A stretch of 64,000 bases of DNA from Mycobacterium heckeshornense (GTDB taxonomy: Bacteria > Actinomycetota > Actinomycetes > Mycobacteriales > Mycobacteriaceae). The position numbers were made by a program, and so were the translations under genes. The stretch is taken from contig NZ_AP024237.1 of NCBI RefSeq assembly GCF_016592155.1, forward strand, positions 4,650,001 through 4,714,000, read 5' to 3'. Of this stretch, positions 9,931-19,742 are shown one piece after another (position 1 is the first letter of the stretch; each line of letters starts with the position of its first letter). The notes under the pieces were generated by a model. It had not been told where the DNA came from. It worked only from the letters and a program-made list of their open reading frames with translations, and searched no databases.

Positions 9931-10533
9931 ATGCGCGACAATTGCGGAATGCAGGCGACTGGGCAGGCTCTGGGTCTGCGGGAACGCAAGAAGCTCAAGA
10001 CTCGCCAAGCGATCAGGCGGGAGGCAATCCGGCTGATCGAGGAAAACGGCTACGCCGCCACGACTGTCGAGCAGATCGCCGAGGCCGCCGAGGTGTCGCC
10101 TAGCACCTTCTTCCGGTATTTCCCGTCGAAGGAATCCGTGCTCCTCGCCGACGACCTCGATCCGCTGATTCTGGAAGCCTTCGCCCAACAGCCGCCCGAG
10201 CTTTCGCCCATCCAGGCTTTTCGTGGCGCTTACCGGGCGGTCATGGCCAACATGTCCGCGGAGCAACGGGAATTCGAAACCAGGCGCCAGCGGCTCATCT
10301 TCTCGCTACCTGAACTCAAGGCCGCGCTCTACGACGAGTATTTGCGCACCGTCACCGTCATCGCCGAAGCGGTCAGCCGCCGAATCGGCCGCGACCCAAG
10401 CGATTTCGACATCCGCGTCCTGGCTGGCGCTGCGACCGGTGCGATGATGGCCGCTTCCGATCGTGGCCCGGTCACGCCCGAACTGGCCTTCCGAGTCATG
10501 GACTTCCTCGAAGCCGGCATGCCGCTGAGGTAG
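9931..10533 (+). CDS. TetR-family transcriptional regulator
   Basis: A 200-aa TetR regulator with a strong HTH: LKTRQAIRREAIRLIEENGY, then TTVEQIAEAAEVSPSTFFRYFPSKESVLLADDL. The ligand domain contains EFETRRQRLIFSLPELKAALYDEY, typical of the AcrR subgroup common in actinomycetes. It ends 2 bp before the lipoprotein gene and starts 7 bp after the polymerase gene, so the three are likely one transcript. In Mtb this interval holds Rv0268c, narU and oplA, which I do not see here. ATG 9931 is used; ATG 9949 (MQATGQAL) is a plausible alternative. The ligand is unknown, but adjacency suggests control of the iron-type lipoprotein gene. Confidence 0.8.
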   Translation: MRDNCGMQATGQALGLRERKKLKTRQAIRREAIRLIEENGYAATTVEQIAEAAEVSPSTFFRYFPSKESVLLADDLDPLILEAFAQQPPELSPIQAFRGAYRAVMANMSAEQREFETRRQRLIFSLPELKAALYDEYLRTVTVIAEAVSRRIGRDPSDFDIRVLAGAATGAMMAASDRGPVTPELAFRVMDFLEAGMPLR

Positions 10534-10535
10534 CG

Positions 10536-11513
10536 ATGGCAACCCAAATGAGTCGGCGCGCATTCCTCGGTGCCGCGGGTCTGCTGGCGGCCGGCGGCGC
10601 AGCGGCCTGTTCGTCGCGCCAATCCGCCCCGGGAGCCGGGAGTAAGCCCGTCACGATCAGCCACGTCTTCGGGAAGACCACCATCCCGGCCCCGCCCAAA
10701 CGGGTGGTCAGCGCCGGATATACCGAGCAAGACGACCTACTCGCGGTGGGCGTGGTGCCGATCGCGGTGACCAACTGGTTTGGCGACCAACCATTCGCGG
10801 TGTGGCCCTGGGCCCAGTCCAAGCTCGGCGGCGCCCAGCCGGTTGTGTTGAACCTGGACAACGGAATACAGCTTGACCGCATTGCCGGCCTGAAACCCGA
10901 CTTGATCGTGGCGGCCAACGCTGGCGTGGACGCCGACACCTACCAGAAGCTCTCGGTGATCGCGCCCACGGTCCCGCAATCCGACGGCGACGCATTCTTT
11001 GAGCCGTGGAAGGAGCAGGCCGCTGCGATTGGCCAAGCGGTGTTTCAAGCCGAGCAGATGAGGGCGTTGATCGACGGGGTCGACGCCAAGTTCCGCGGCG
11101 TCGCCGAACAGAACCCGCAATTCCGCGGCAAGAAGGTGCTCTTGCTGCAAGGCACGCTCCACCAGGACAGCCCGGTGGCGATGCTGCCCGGCTGGCGAAC
11201 CGAGTTTTTGACCCTGATGGGTCTTGTCGTCGCCGACAGCGTCACGCCGTTCGCGGTCGATCAGCAGCGCGCGTTCATTCCGCCCGACCGGGTCAGGTCC
11301 GTCCTCGAATCCGCCGACGTGCTGATCTGGACCACCGAGAGCCCGGACGACCAGCAGGCGCTGCTGGCCAACGGTGATATAGCGGCCCAGCGTGCGCGCA
11401 GCGTCTTCACCACCAAGGATCAGGCCGGTGCGATCGCCTTCGCCTCGCCGCTCAGCTACCCTCTGGTGGCCGACCAGTTGCCCCCGCTGATCGCCAAAAT
11501 CGTGGCCGCTTAG
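10536..11513 (+). CDS. Iron-siderophore-type periplasmic binding lipoprotein, Rv0265c-like
   Basis: A 325-aa FecB/TroA-fold binding protein. The N-terminus SRRAFLGAAGLLAAGGAAAC combines a twin-arginine-like SRRxF start with a lipobox cysteine, so it is exported (possibly by Tat) and lipid-anchored. The mature part has VVSAGYTEQDDLLAVGVVP, LKPDLIVAANAGVD and VLIWTTESPDDQQALL, the two-lobe pattern of iron(III)-complex solute-binding proteins. In Mtb, Rv0265c is annotated as a periplasmic iron-transport lipoprotein. No permease or ATPase gene lies next to it. The start is 2 bp after the TetR stop; ATG 10548 is an alternative that keeps the signal. Confidence 0.85.
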   Translation: MATQMSRRAFLGAAGLLAAGGAAACSSRQSAPGAGSKPVTISHVFGKTTIPAPPKRVVSAGYTEQDDLLAVGVVPIAVTNWFGDQPFAVWPWAQSKLGGAQPVVLNLDNGIQLDRIAGLKPDLIVAANAGVDADTYQKLSVIAPTVPQSDGDAFFEPWKEQAAAIGQAVFQAEQMRALIDGVDAKFRGVAEQNPQFRGKKVLLLQGTLHQDSPVAMLPGWRTEFLTLMGLVVADSVTPFAVDQQRAFIPPDRVRSVLESADVLIWTTESPDDQQALLANGDIAAQRARSVFTTKDQAGAIAFASPLSYPLVADQLPPLIAKIVAA

Positions 11514-11620
11514 CGCTTTCCGCGGAGCCGCCGAGCGGTCGTCTGAGTGTTCGGTAAGGCACCTCTGGCAGTGCTCGAAAATTTCTCGTCGGGCGTCCAA
11601 CCTGGGGTTACCGTCGAGTA

Positions 11621-12271
11621 ATGAGCGTGGTAACAGACCTGATCGTGGCCGACACCGTACTCGACTACGGCGACCAAGCGCTGCTGTGGCAGTTCGACAG
11701 CAGCGCCGAGGTCCTAGCGGCCACGGCCGCGCTGCGCCAAGCCGCGCTGCCCGGTGTGCTCGACATCGTTCCGGCGGCCCGCACGGTGTTGGTCAAGCTC
11801 GACGGACATCGCTACCAGGGGGTCACTCGCCACCGGCTGCGCAGATTGCAGATCAATGCCCGCGCGATCGAGACCGCCCCGCCCGATGGTCGTATCGACA
11901 CGGTGATAGATGTCGTCTACGACGGCGTCGACCTCGCCGAGGTTGCCGAGCGCACCGGGCTCACCACCGCCCAGGTCATCAACGCACACACCGCGACACC
12001 CTGGCTGGTGGGTTTCGCCGGCTTCATGCCGGGGTTTGCCTACCTGGTCGGCGGCGATCCGCGGCTCAACGTGCCCCGACGGTCGGAGCCGCGGACCTCG
12101 GTGCCCGCCGGATCGGTGGGCCTGGCCGGCGAATTCAGCGGCATTTACCCCCGCCGAGCACCGGGCGGATGGCAGCTGATCGGCCACACCGACGCGGTGC
12201 TGTGGGATATCGACCGCCCCAACCCGGCGCTATTGACACCGGGCATGTGGGTCCAGTTCCGAGCCGCATAG
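11621..12271 (+). CDS. pxpB: 5-oxoprolinase subunit B-like (PxpB/KipI family), Rv0264c-like
   Basis: A 216-aa AHS1-domain protein. The diagnostic segment is [20 protein letters not shown], followed by [20 protein letters not shown] and the C-terminal [15 protein letters not shown]. In characterised systems PxpB with PxpC and PxpA hydrolyses 5-oxoproline with ATP; PxpB/C (KipI/KipA) can also act as an inhibitor/antagonist pair. The gene is 10 bp upstream of pxpC, so the two form an operon. No LamB/YcsF (PxpA) gene and no OplA-type oxoprolinase are in the window, so the complete reaction cannot be assumed. Confidence 0.88.
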   Translation: MSVVTDLIVADTVLDYGDQALLWQFDSSAEVLAATAALRQAALPGVLDIVPAARTVLVKLDGHRYQGVTRHRLRRLQINARAIETAPPDGRIDTVIDVVYDGVDLAEVAERTGLTTAQVINAHTATPWLVGFAGFMPGFAYLVGGDPRLNVPRRSEPRTSVPAGSVGLAGEFSGIYPRRAPGGWQLIGHTDAVLWDIDRPNPALLTPGMWVQFRAA

Positions 12272-12281
12272 GAGAGCAGCC

Positions 12282-13755
<1,474 letters not shown>

Positions 13756-13787
13756 CAGGACGGCCAGCGCAAACCGCATGGGCGGCG

Positions 13788-13807
13788 GGTCAATTTAAGG
13801 TCAATTT
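13788..13807 (+). repeat. Direct repeat GGTCAATTT (two copies, 11-bp period)
   Basis: Two 9-bp copies (13788-13796 and 13799-13807) stand about 85 bp upstream of the antitoxin start. Their one-turn spacing is the type seen for regulator sites; it is also low-complexity AT-rich sequence, so the call is weak. Confidence 0.35.
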
Positions 13808-13877
13808 GCGCACCGATCGCGAGGAATTTGGGCAAGTGATCCATGCCAGACGCGTCGTGGGGGCCAGCAGCCGGTGC

Positions 13878-13883
13878 TACGCT
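13878..13883 (+). promoter_or_regulatory. Candidate -10 box (TACGCT) for a leaderless vapBC transcript
   Basis: TACGCT ends 7 nt before the antitoxin ATG, the spacing expected when transcription begins at the start codon. No ribosome site precedes that ATG. Leaderless mRNAs are common in mycobacteria. Confidence 0.4.
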
Positions 13884-13890
13884 GTCGCAC

Positions 13891-14133
13891 ATGGAAGTCG
13901 GTGTGCGGGATCTGCGGAATCGCACCAGTCAGGTGATCGACGCCGTCAAGGCCGGCCAGCAGGTAACGCTCACGGTGCACGGCGAACCGGTCGCCGACAT
14001 CGTCCCGCATCGGCGCCGGGTCCGTTGGCTGTCGGGGGACTTTCTGCGCACTGAGCTTGCTGAGCGTGCGGCTGACACGCAGCTAGCCGAGGAACTCGAT
14101 GACCTTGTCGGTCAAACCCTCGACAACCTGTGA
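13891..14133 (+). CDS. vapB: Type II antitoxin, Phd/YefM-type (VapB)
   Basis: An 80-aa protein beginning MEVGVRDLRNRTSQVIDAVK and continuing GQQVTLTVHGEPVADIVPHR, the Phd/YefM (prevent-host-death) antitoxin fold that binds DNA and neutralises its toxin. A longer frame starts at 13843, but ATG 13891 matches the family N-terminus and has a leaderless-type promoter. It overlaps the toxin gene by 4 bp (GTGA), giving translational coupling. It is not at this locus in Mtb as I recall it, so the pair is probably an accessory acquisition. The C-terminus (AERAADTQLAEELDDLVGQ) is the toxin-binding tail. Confidence 0.85.
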   Translation: MEVGVRDLRNRTSQVIDAVKAGQQVTLTVHGEPVADIVPHRRRVRWLSGDFLRTELAERAADTQLAEELDDLVGQTLDNL

Positions 14134-14543
14134 CCGAGGTTCAGGCCGAAGTAGGTCTCCTGGACACCTCGATTTTCATCGCGCGTGAAAGCGGCAGAGC
14201 CATCGCCAAACTACCTAAACGCGTGGCACTTTCTGTCATCACGATCGGCGAACTGCAACTGGGTGTGCTCAGTGCGCGTGATCCGATTACCCGCTCACGA
14301 CGCGCTGACACCCTTGCATTGGCACGTGCGGCCGATCCCATCCCAATCAGTGAAGCGGTGATGGTTTCGTGGGCCAGGCTCATCGTGGACTGCCGAGACG
14401 CCGGCCTGCAACGGGCGGTGAAGCTCACCGACACTCTCATTGCAGCAACCGCGATCGAGCACCAACTTCCAGTCGTCACACAAGATGATGACTTCGACCA
14501 GATTGCGCTGGCGTGCCCCGCCCTATCCGTGATCAAGGTGTGA
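14130..14543 (+). CDS. vapC: PIN-domain toxin (VapC ribonuclease)
   Basis: A 137-aa PIN-domain protein. The acidic metal-binding residues are visible as GLLDTSIFIA (Asp), ITIGELQLGV (Glu), KLTDTLIAAT (Asp) and VTQDDDFD (Asp), so the catalytic set is complete. VapC toxins cleave tRNA or rRNA when freed from VapB; the target here cannot be predicted. It starts at GTG 14130, overlapping vapB by 4 bp, and is followed at once by a strong hairpin. Its base composition is less GC-rich than that of neighbouring genes, consistent with transfer. Confidence 0.9.
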   Translation: MTEVQAEVGLLDTSIFIARESGRAIAKLPKRVALSVITIGELQLGVLSARDPITRSRRADTLALARAADPIPISEAVMVSWARLIVDCRDAGLQRAVKLTDTLIAATAIEHQLPVVTQDDDFDQIALACPALSVIKV

Positions 14544-14556
14544 GGCCAAGACGACA

Positions 14557-14592
14557 CGGCCCGCTCGGGCCGACGTTGGCCCGAGCGGGCCG
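14557..14592 (+). terminator. Perfect 15-bp stem hairpin after vapC
   Basis: The arms 14557-14571 and 14578-14592 are perfectly complementary around a GACGTT loop, 14 nt after the vapC stop. There is no T-tract, as is common for mycobacterial terminators. Confidence 0.75.
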
Positions 14593-14599
14593 CCTGCAG

Positions 14600-14865
14600 C
14601 GCCATGGCGGGCCTTGCCCACGCCTGCTACCCCGATGATCGTCATCACGCCGGACCCCTCCAGCGCGGAAATAACCTTGGCCACTTCCGAATTGCGCGCG
14701 ATGACCGACCACCTGAACTGGCACCGAAGTCGCGCAAGAGATGTTCACCGGGATCGACCGGCGTCATACCCCTGGGGGATTGATCACACCCCCCAGCATT
14801 TCGGTGGCGCTCGATCTGACGACCTGACCACCGTGGGCGGTGGCCATCAACCGGAAGCAACGGTT
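14600..14865 (-). pseudogene. Decayed remnant of a class III adenylate cyclase / LuxR-type ATPase regulator
   Basis: Three frames of the minus strand give consecutive pieces of one known protein type. From 14865: NRCFRLMATAHGGQVVRSSAT, resembling the end of a class III cyclase domain (NRAARLxATAHGGQV). In the next frame: DPGEHLLRDFGAS, resembling the domain's DLGEHRLRDL. Then SVPVQVVG, and in a third frame RNSEVAKVISALEGSGV and MTIIGVAGVGKAR, resembling the inter-domain linker (LPVQLTSFVGRDxEVAxVxxAL) and the P-loop GVGGVGKTRL of the cyclase-AAA-LuxR proteins found in mycobacteria. The ATP-loop Thr is already lost. Only about 90 codons remain, with at least two frameshifts and no usable start. 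Confidence 0.6.
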
Positions 14866-14907
14866 CGAGTGTCGATGATGCCTGCCAACTCGTGCTAAAC
14901 AGGCCGC

Positions 14908-16344
14908 GTGAGTTCACTTGCCGATGACACCCGGTGGATGGATGCGGTCGACCAAGCCGCCCTCGTCAAGAAGGGCGAGGTGAGACCGCTCGAGCTGCTC
15001 GAAGCGGCGATCGAACGCATTGAGCGCATCGATTCCAAGCTCAACGCGGTCGTGATCCGCTGGTTCGATCACGCCCGCGACGTCGCCCGCGGTGATCTTC
15101 CGGAGGGGCCGTTTCGCGGCGTGCCGTTCCTCATCAAAGACTTGTTCGCCGGGTACGCCGGTCAGCGCATCAGCAACGGCAACCTCGCGTTCAAGAACGA
15201 GAACGTGATCTCCGATGCGGACACCACGTTGGTGAGCCGTTACCGCGCGGCGGGCTTAGTGATCGCCGGCCGGACCAACACCCCCGAGCTCGGCAGCGTG
15301 CCGACCACCGAGCCGGTCGCATGGGGCCCCACCCGCAACCCCTGGGACACCAGTCGGTCACCCGGCGGATCCAGCGGCGGCGCGGCCGCCGCGGTGGCCA
15401 GTGGCATGGTGCCGTTCGCGCACGCCAGCGACGGCGGCGGGTCCATTCGCATTCCCGCATCGTGTTGTGGACTGGTCGGTCTGAAGCCAAGCCAGGGCCG
15501 AACAACGCTGGGCCCGATCCGCGACGAAACTGCGCTGGGCGTCGAAAATTGTGTCAGCCGCACAGTGCGCGACACCGCGGCCCTGCTCGACGCTGTTCGA
15601 GGACCCGGCATCGGCGACACGGTGATAGCGCCGCCGCCGACACGACCCTATATCGACGAGGTCGGCGCCGAGCCAGGCCGGTTGCGCATCGGCCTGCTCG
15701 ACCACCACCCGCAAGGCGGAGCGGTCGCACCCGAGTGCACGGCCGCCGCGCGGTCGGTCGCCGCATTGCTTGAGTCCCTTGGCCACGTGGTCGAGCAAGC
15801 ATGGCCTACAGCGCTGGAAGACACCACGCTCAGTTCACGTTTCGCTGCTCTGTGGAGCACGAACATGGGCGTCAGCCTCCGGCGGTTCGAAGAGCAACTC
15901 GGACGACCCCTCGCCGAGGACGAATTCGAACCCATGAACCGCGTCCAGGCTGAATTCGCAGCCCGATTCAGCTCGATCGACTACGCGCTCGCACTGTCGG
16001 CCACCGCCCAGTTCCGCCGTTCGGTGCAGGCCTGGTGGGCCGAGGGCTGGGATCTTTTGCTCACGCCTACCGTGGCCGAGCTTCCGCTGCCGCTGGGAAC
16101 GATCACCAACAACCCGGACCGTCCGATGGACGCTATTGACCGGGCCGGACAGTTCTGCCCCTTCACCCCGCCGTTCAACATGAGCGGTCAGCCAGCGATC
16201 AACGTGCCGGTCGAGTGGACCGACGCTGGGCTACCAGTCGGCGTGCAGCTCGTGGCGGCCTATGGACGCGAGGATGTCTTGCTGCAGGTGGCCGGCCAAC
16301 TCGAAGCCGCCAAACCGTGGGCGCACCGAACCCCCGAGGTATGA
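14908..16344 (+). CDS. Amidase-signature-family amidase
   Basis: A 478-aa amidase with the complete Ser-cisSer-Lys triad: the lysine in [12 protein letters not shown], the cis-Ser and Gly-rich loop in [16 protein letters not shown], and the nucleophile Ser in [20 protein letters not shown]. The family hydrolyses amides or acyl-amide bonds (GatA, AmiC types), but no GatB or GatC is adjacent, so a stand-alone catabolic amidase is likely. It starts at GTG 14908. The C-terminus ([27 protein letters not shown]) is complete. It follows the cyclase remnant, outside the Mtb-like gene order, and is probably part of the same accessory insertion as the VapBC pair. Confidence 0.88.
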   Translation: MSSLADDTRWMDAVDQAALVKKGEVRPLELLEAAIERIERIDSKLNAVVIRWFDHARDVARGDLPEGPFRGVPFLIKDLFAGYAGQRISNGNLAFKNENVISDADTTLVSRYRAAGLVIAGRTNTPELGSVPTTEPVAWGPTRNPWDTSRSPGGSSGGAAAAVASGMVPFAHASDGGGSIRIPASCCGLVGLKPSQGRTTLGPIRDETALGVENCVSRTVRDTAALLDAVRGPGIGDTVIAPPPTRPYIDEVGAEPGRLRIGLLDHHPQGGAVAPECTAAARSVAALLESLGHVVEQAWPTALEDTTLSSRFAALWSTNMGVSLRRFEEQLGRPLAEDEFEPMNRVQAEFAARFSSIDYALALSATAQFRRSVQAWWAEGWDLLLTPTVAELPLPLGTITNNPDRPMDAIDRAGQFCPFTPPFNMSGQPAINVPVEWTDAGLPVGVQLVAAYGREDVLLQVAGQLEAAKPWAHRTPEV

Positions 16345-16642
16345 CCGCTGCTGGTAAATCCCGGCACCGCCAGCGTCACAAGCGCAGCAACGCACCGTCC
16401 TTGGCACCCAAATCGTCTGAGCCAACTTCCAATTCGACCGGAGGTAGAAGCATCCCCGCGCCACTTGGCGATGAGAATTACTTTGCCACAAGGCTTTTCA
16501 TTCACCGTACCGGGTGCAACCCTGTTGATTTACGGCTGCACTTCCGACACGTCACATGGCGCGGGTCGCACTGTGATGTGAAGTTCACGCCCGGGTCACA
16601 CCACAGCGCATTGAGGCAACACAGGGTTTTTAGCGTGGCCGC
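16345..16642. other. 298-bp intergenic region upstream of the first narK copy
   Basis: No convincing gene on either strand. The last 100 bp hold a GlnR-like box and the narK promoter; the first 200 bp are less GC-rich and match nothing I recognise. Confidence 0.5.
16583..16599 (+). promoter_or_regulatory. GlnR-like box (GTTCAC-N6-GTCAC) upstream of narK copy 1
   Basis: GTTCACGCCCGGGTCAC fits the AC-N9-AC core of actinobacterial GlnR sites and lies 43 bp before the narK ATG. A closely similar sequence lies before the second copy and a third site before nirB. Confidence 0.45.
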
Positions 16643-18047
16643 ATGCCACGTTCACATCTGATAACCGACTGGGATCCCGAGGACAAAGTGGCCTGGGAGG
16701 CCGGTAACAAGAACATCGCCCGTCGCAACCTGATCTGGTCGGTGGTCACCGAGCATCTCGGCTTTTCGATCTGGTCGATCTGGTCGGTGATGGTGCTGTT
16801 CATGCCGCAGGCCGTCTACGGTTTCACCGCCGCCGACAAGTTCCTGCTGGGCGCGACCGCAACCCTGGTCGGTGCGTGCCTGCGTATCCCGTACACCTTG
16901 GCGACGGCGACGTTCGGCGGCCGCAACTGGACGACGTTTTCGGCGTTCGTGTTGCTCATCCCCACGCTTGGCACACTGTGGCTGCTCGCCCACCCCGGCC
17001 TACCACTGTGGATGTACCTGATGTGCGCGGCGCTGGCCGGATTCGGCGGCGGAAACTTCGCTTCATCGATGACCAATATCAATGCCTTTTACCCCCAGCG
17101 GCTGAAAGGGTGGGCGCTGGGCGTCAACGCGGGCGGCGGCAACATCGGGGTGCCCGTGATCCAAGTGGTCGGCCTGCTGGTGATCGCCACGGCCGGCAAC
17201 CGTTCGCCCTACTGGGTTTGCGCTGTCTATCTGGTGCTGCTGGCCGTCGCCGGCGTGGGCGCCGCGCTGTTCATGAACAACCTCGAACAGCACAAGATCG
17301 ACCTGACCGCGATGCGTGACATCCTCACCGAGCGCGACACCTGGGTCGTCGCGCTGCTCTACATCGGCACCTTCGGGTCGTTCATCGGGTTCTCGTTCGC
17401 GTTCGGACAGATCCTGCAGATCAACTTCACCGCCAGCGGCCAAACCACCGCACAAGCCGCGCTGCACTCCGCTCAGATCGCGTTCATCGGCCCGCTGCTG
17501 GGATCGGTTTCGCGCGTCTACGGTGGGAAACTCGCTGACCGCGTCGGCGGCGGCCGGATCACCCTGTACACCTTCGCCGGGATGATCCTGGCCGCCAGCC
17601 TGCTCATCGGCGTCAGCACCCTCGATGATCATCGGGCCGGTCCGGCGACCGCCACCACAATGGTCGGCTACGTCGTCGGTTTCGTCGCGCTGTTCGTGTT
17701 GTCGGGCATCGGAAATGGGTCGGTGTACAAGATGATTCCGTCAATCTTTGAAGCGCGCAGCCGCTCCCTGAATCTCAGCGAGCCAGCGCGCCAGCAATGG
17801 TCCCGCGCCATGGCGGGAGCGCTCATCGGCTTCGCCGGCGCTATCGGGGGCCCTCGGCGGTGTCGGCATCAACCTGGCGCTGCGACAGTCATATCTGACC
17901 AGCGGCTCGGCCACGGCGGCGTTCTGGGTGTTCGTCTCCTGCTACCTCGGTGCAGCCACGCTGACCTGGCTCAGGTACGTGCGCCGCCCGACACTGTCCG
18001 GTCTCCCGCATGCGGTGCCGGACGCGTTGGCGCCGGCATCAACCTAG
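16643..18047 (+). pseudogene. Nitrate/nitrite MFS transporter NarK, copy 1, frameshift near the 3' end
   Basis: A NarK/NasA-type 12-helix transporter. It has the family signatures GFGGGNFASSMTNINAFYPQ and FYPQRLKGWALGVNAGGGN, plus GIGNGSVYKMIPSIFEARSR in the C-half. The frame is intact to ALIGFAGAIGG, then a run of five G (17846-17850, where four are expected) shifts it. Removing one G restores GVGINLALRQSYL and a C-terminus ending at TAG 18047, giving 467 aa, the same length as the corrected second copy and close to Mtb NarK3 (469). Without correction the last two helices are replaced by an unrelated tail ending at 18061. It probably exchanges nitrate and nitrite across the inner membrane. 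Confidence 0.88.
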
Positions 18048-18109
18048 CGCCCTGTCGGTGAATGGCGGCATGACCGCCGCGCGGCTATCGTGCGCTGTGG
18101 CACAGGCCA

Positions 18110-18142
18110 CTGGGAGTCGGCAGCATCACTGCCGACTCCCAG
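18110..18142 (+). terminator. Perfect 14-bp stem hairpin between the two narK copies
   Basis: CTGGGAGTCGGCAG (18110-18123) pairs perfectly with 18129-18142 around a 5-nt CATCA loop, about 60 nt after the corrected narK stop. It separates the two tandem copies into different transcripts. Confidence 0.75.
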
Positions 18143-18177
18143 CATTCGCACTGTCACCTCCCAGGCTGTGACCGTAA

Positions 18178-18194
18178 ATTCACGCCGCGGTCAT
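18178..18194 (+). promoter_or_regulatory. GlnR-like box (ATTCAC-N6-GTCAT) upstream of narK copy 2
   Basis: The site is about 66 bp before the inferred TTG start of copy 2. It differs from the copy-1 site at a few bases, with AT in place of the second AC, so it would be the weaker site. Confidence 0.35.
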
Positions 18195-18259
18195 TGTCGG
18201 CAGTGTTCCGGTAACACTGCGTGCCTACCGTGACCGCGCGGCATCGTTGAGGAGGAGAC

Positions 18260-19664
18260 TTGAGAGGCCATTCGCATCGCATTGCGGATTGGAATCCCGG
18301 AAGACACCGCAGCATGGGAAGCGGGTAACCAGGCCATCGCCCGCCGCAACTTGATCTGCACGGTGGTCTGCGACCATGTCGCCTTTTCGATCTGGTCGTT
18401 GTGGTCGGTGATGGTGCTGTTCATGCCGCAGACCGTGTACGGATTCTCCGCCGCCGACAAGTTCGTGCTGGGTGCGGTGGCCACATTGGTCGGCGGCTGC
18501 GCCCGCATCCCCTACACCCTGGGCATCGCGAAGTTCGGCGGCCGTAACTGGACGATGTTTTCGACCCTGGTGCTGCTGATCCCGACTGTCGGCACCATCG
18601 TGCTGCTGGCCAACCCCGGGCTACCGCTGTGGCCGTACCTGCTGTGCGCGGCGCTGACCGGGTTGGGCGGCGGCAACTATTCCGCGTCGCTGGCCAACGT
18701 CAACGCGTTCTATCCGCAGCGGCTCAAGGGCTGGGCGCTGGCCGTCAACGCGGGCGGCGGCAACCTCGGCGTGGCGGTCGTCCAGGTGGTCGGGCTGTTG
18801 GTGTTGGCATTCGCCGGCAACCGGCAGCCGTACTGGGTGTGCGCAATCTATCTGGTGCTGCTCGCGATCGCCGGAGTCGCGGCCGCACTGTTCATGGACA
18901 ACTTGGACCACGCCATCGAGGTGGGCAACTTGAAGGCCATTCTGTTCGTTCGCCATACCTGGGTGATCTCACTGCTCTACATCGGCACCTTCGGGTCGTT
19001 CATCGGGTTCTCGTTCGCGTTCGGCCGGGTGCTCTACATCAATTTCATCGACAGCGGGCAGACCCCCGCCCAGGCGTCGCTGCACGTCGCCCAAATCGCC
19101 TTCCTGGGACCGCTTTTGGGGTCGCTGTCGCGGATCTATGGCGGCAGGCTGGCCGATCGCATCGGCGGGAGCCGCATCACCTTGGCGGTGTTTGTCGGCA
19201 TGATCCTGGCAGCCGGGCTTCTGGTCGGGGTCAGCCGATACGACGAGGGCACCGGTCCTGCGACAAGCGCTGTGGCAATGGTTGGCTACGCCGTGGGCTT
19301 TATCGCCCTGTTCATTTTGTCCGGAATCGGCAATGCTTCAGTGTTCAAGATGATCCCGTCGATCTTCGAGGCGCGCAGCCGCGAATTGAACGTCAGCGAA
19401 GCCGAACGCCGTCACTGGTCACGGGCCATGTCCGGTGCGCTGATCGGCTTCGCCGGCGCGGTCGGCGCGCTCGGCGGCGTGGCAATCAACCTGACACTGC
19501 GACAGTCATATCTCAGCACCGGCGAGGAGACCTCGGCGTTTTGGATGTTCTTGGCGTTCTATGTCGTCGCCTCGTTCCTGACCTGGGCGATGTACGTGCG
19601 GGTGCCGGTCTCGGCTCCGCGTACGGCGGGCAGAGCCTCCGAGCCGACGCCGGCGCGGCTGTGA
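18260..19664 (+). pseudogene. narK3: Nitrate/nitrite MFS transporter NarK3-like, copy 2, frameshift near the 5' end
   Basis: A second NarK paralogue, very similar to copy 1 throughout and ending ARSRELNVSEAERRHWSRAM...RQSYLSTGEETSAFW. A frame open from TTG 18282 lacks a ribosome site and truncates the N-terminus. AGGAGGAG (18250-18257) stands 5 nt before TTG 18260, whose frame reads MRGHSHRIADWNP, matching copy 1 (MPRSHLITDWDP). One extra G at 18299-18300 then shifts it to EDTAAWEAGN. Deleting it gives 467 aa, identical in length to corrected copy 1. By position (next to the HemD-like regulator gene) this is the narK3 (Rv0261c) equivalent. It should transport nitrate or nitrite. Confidence 0.88.
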
Positions 19665-19742
19665 CCGAAGCCGCACGACGGGGCAACGCTGCGGCAATTA
19701 CGCGGTAACGCGGTCGAAATGTACGAGCCTTACACACGTGAT

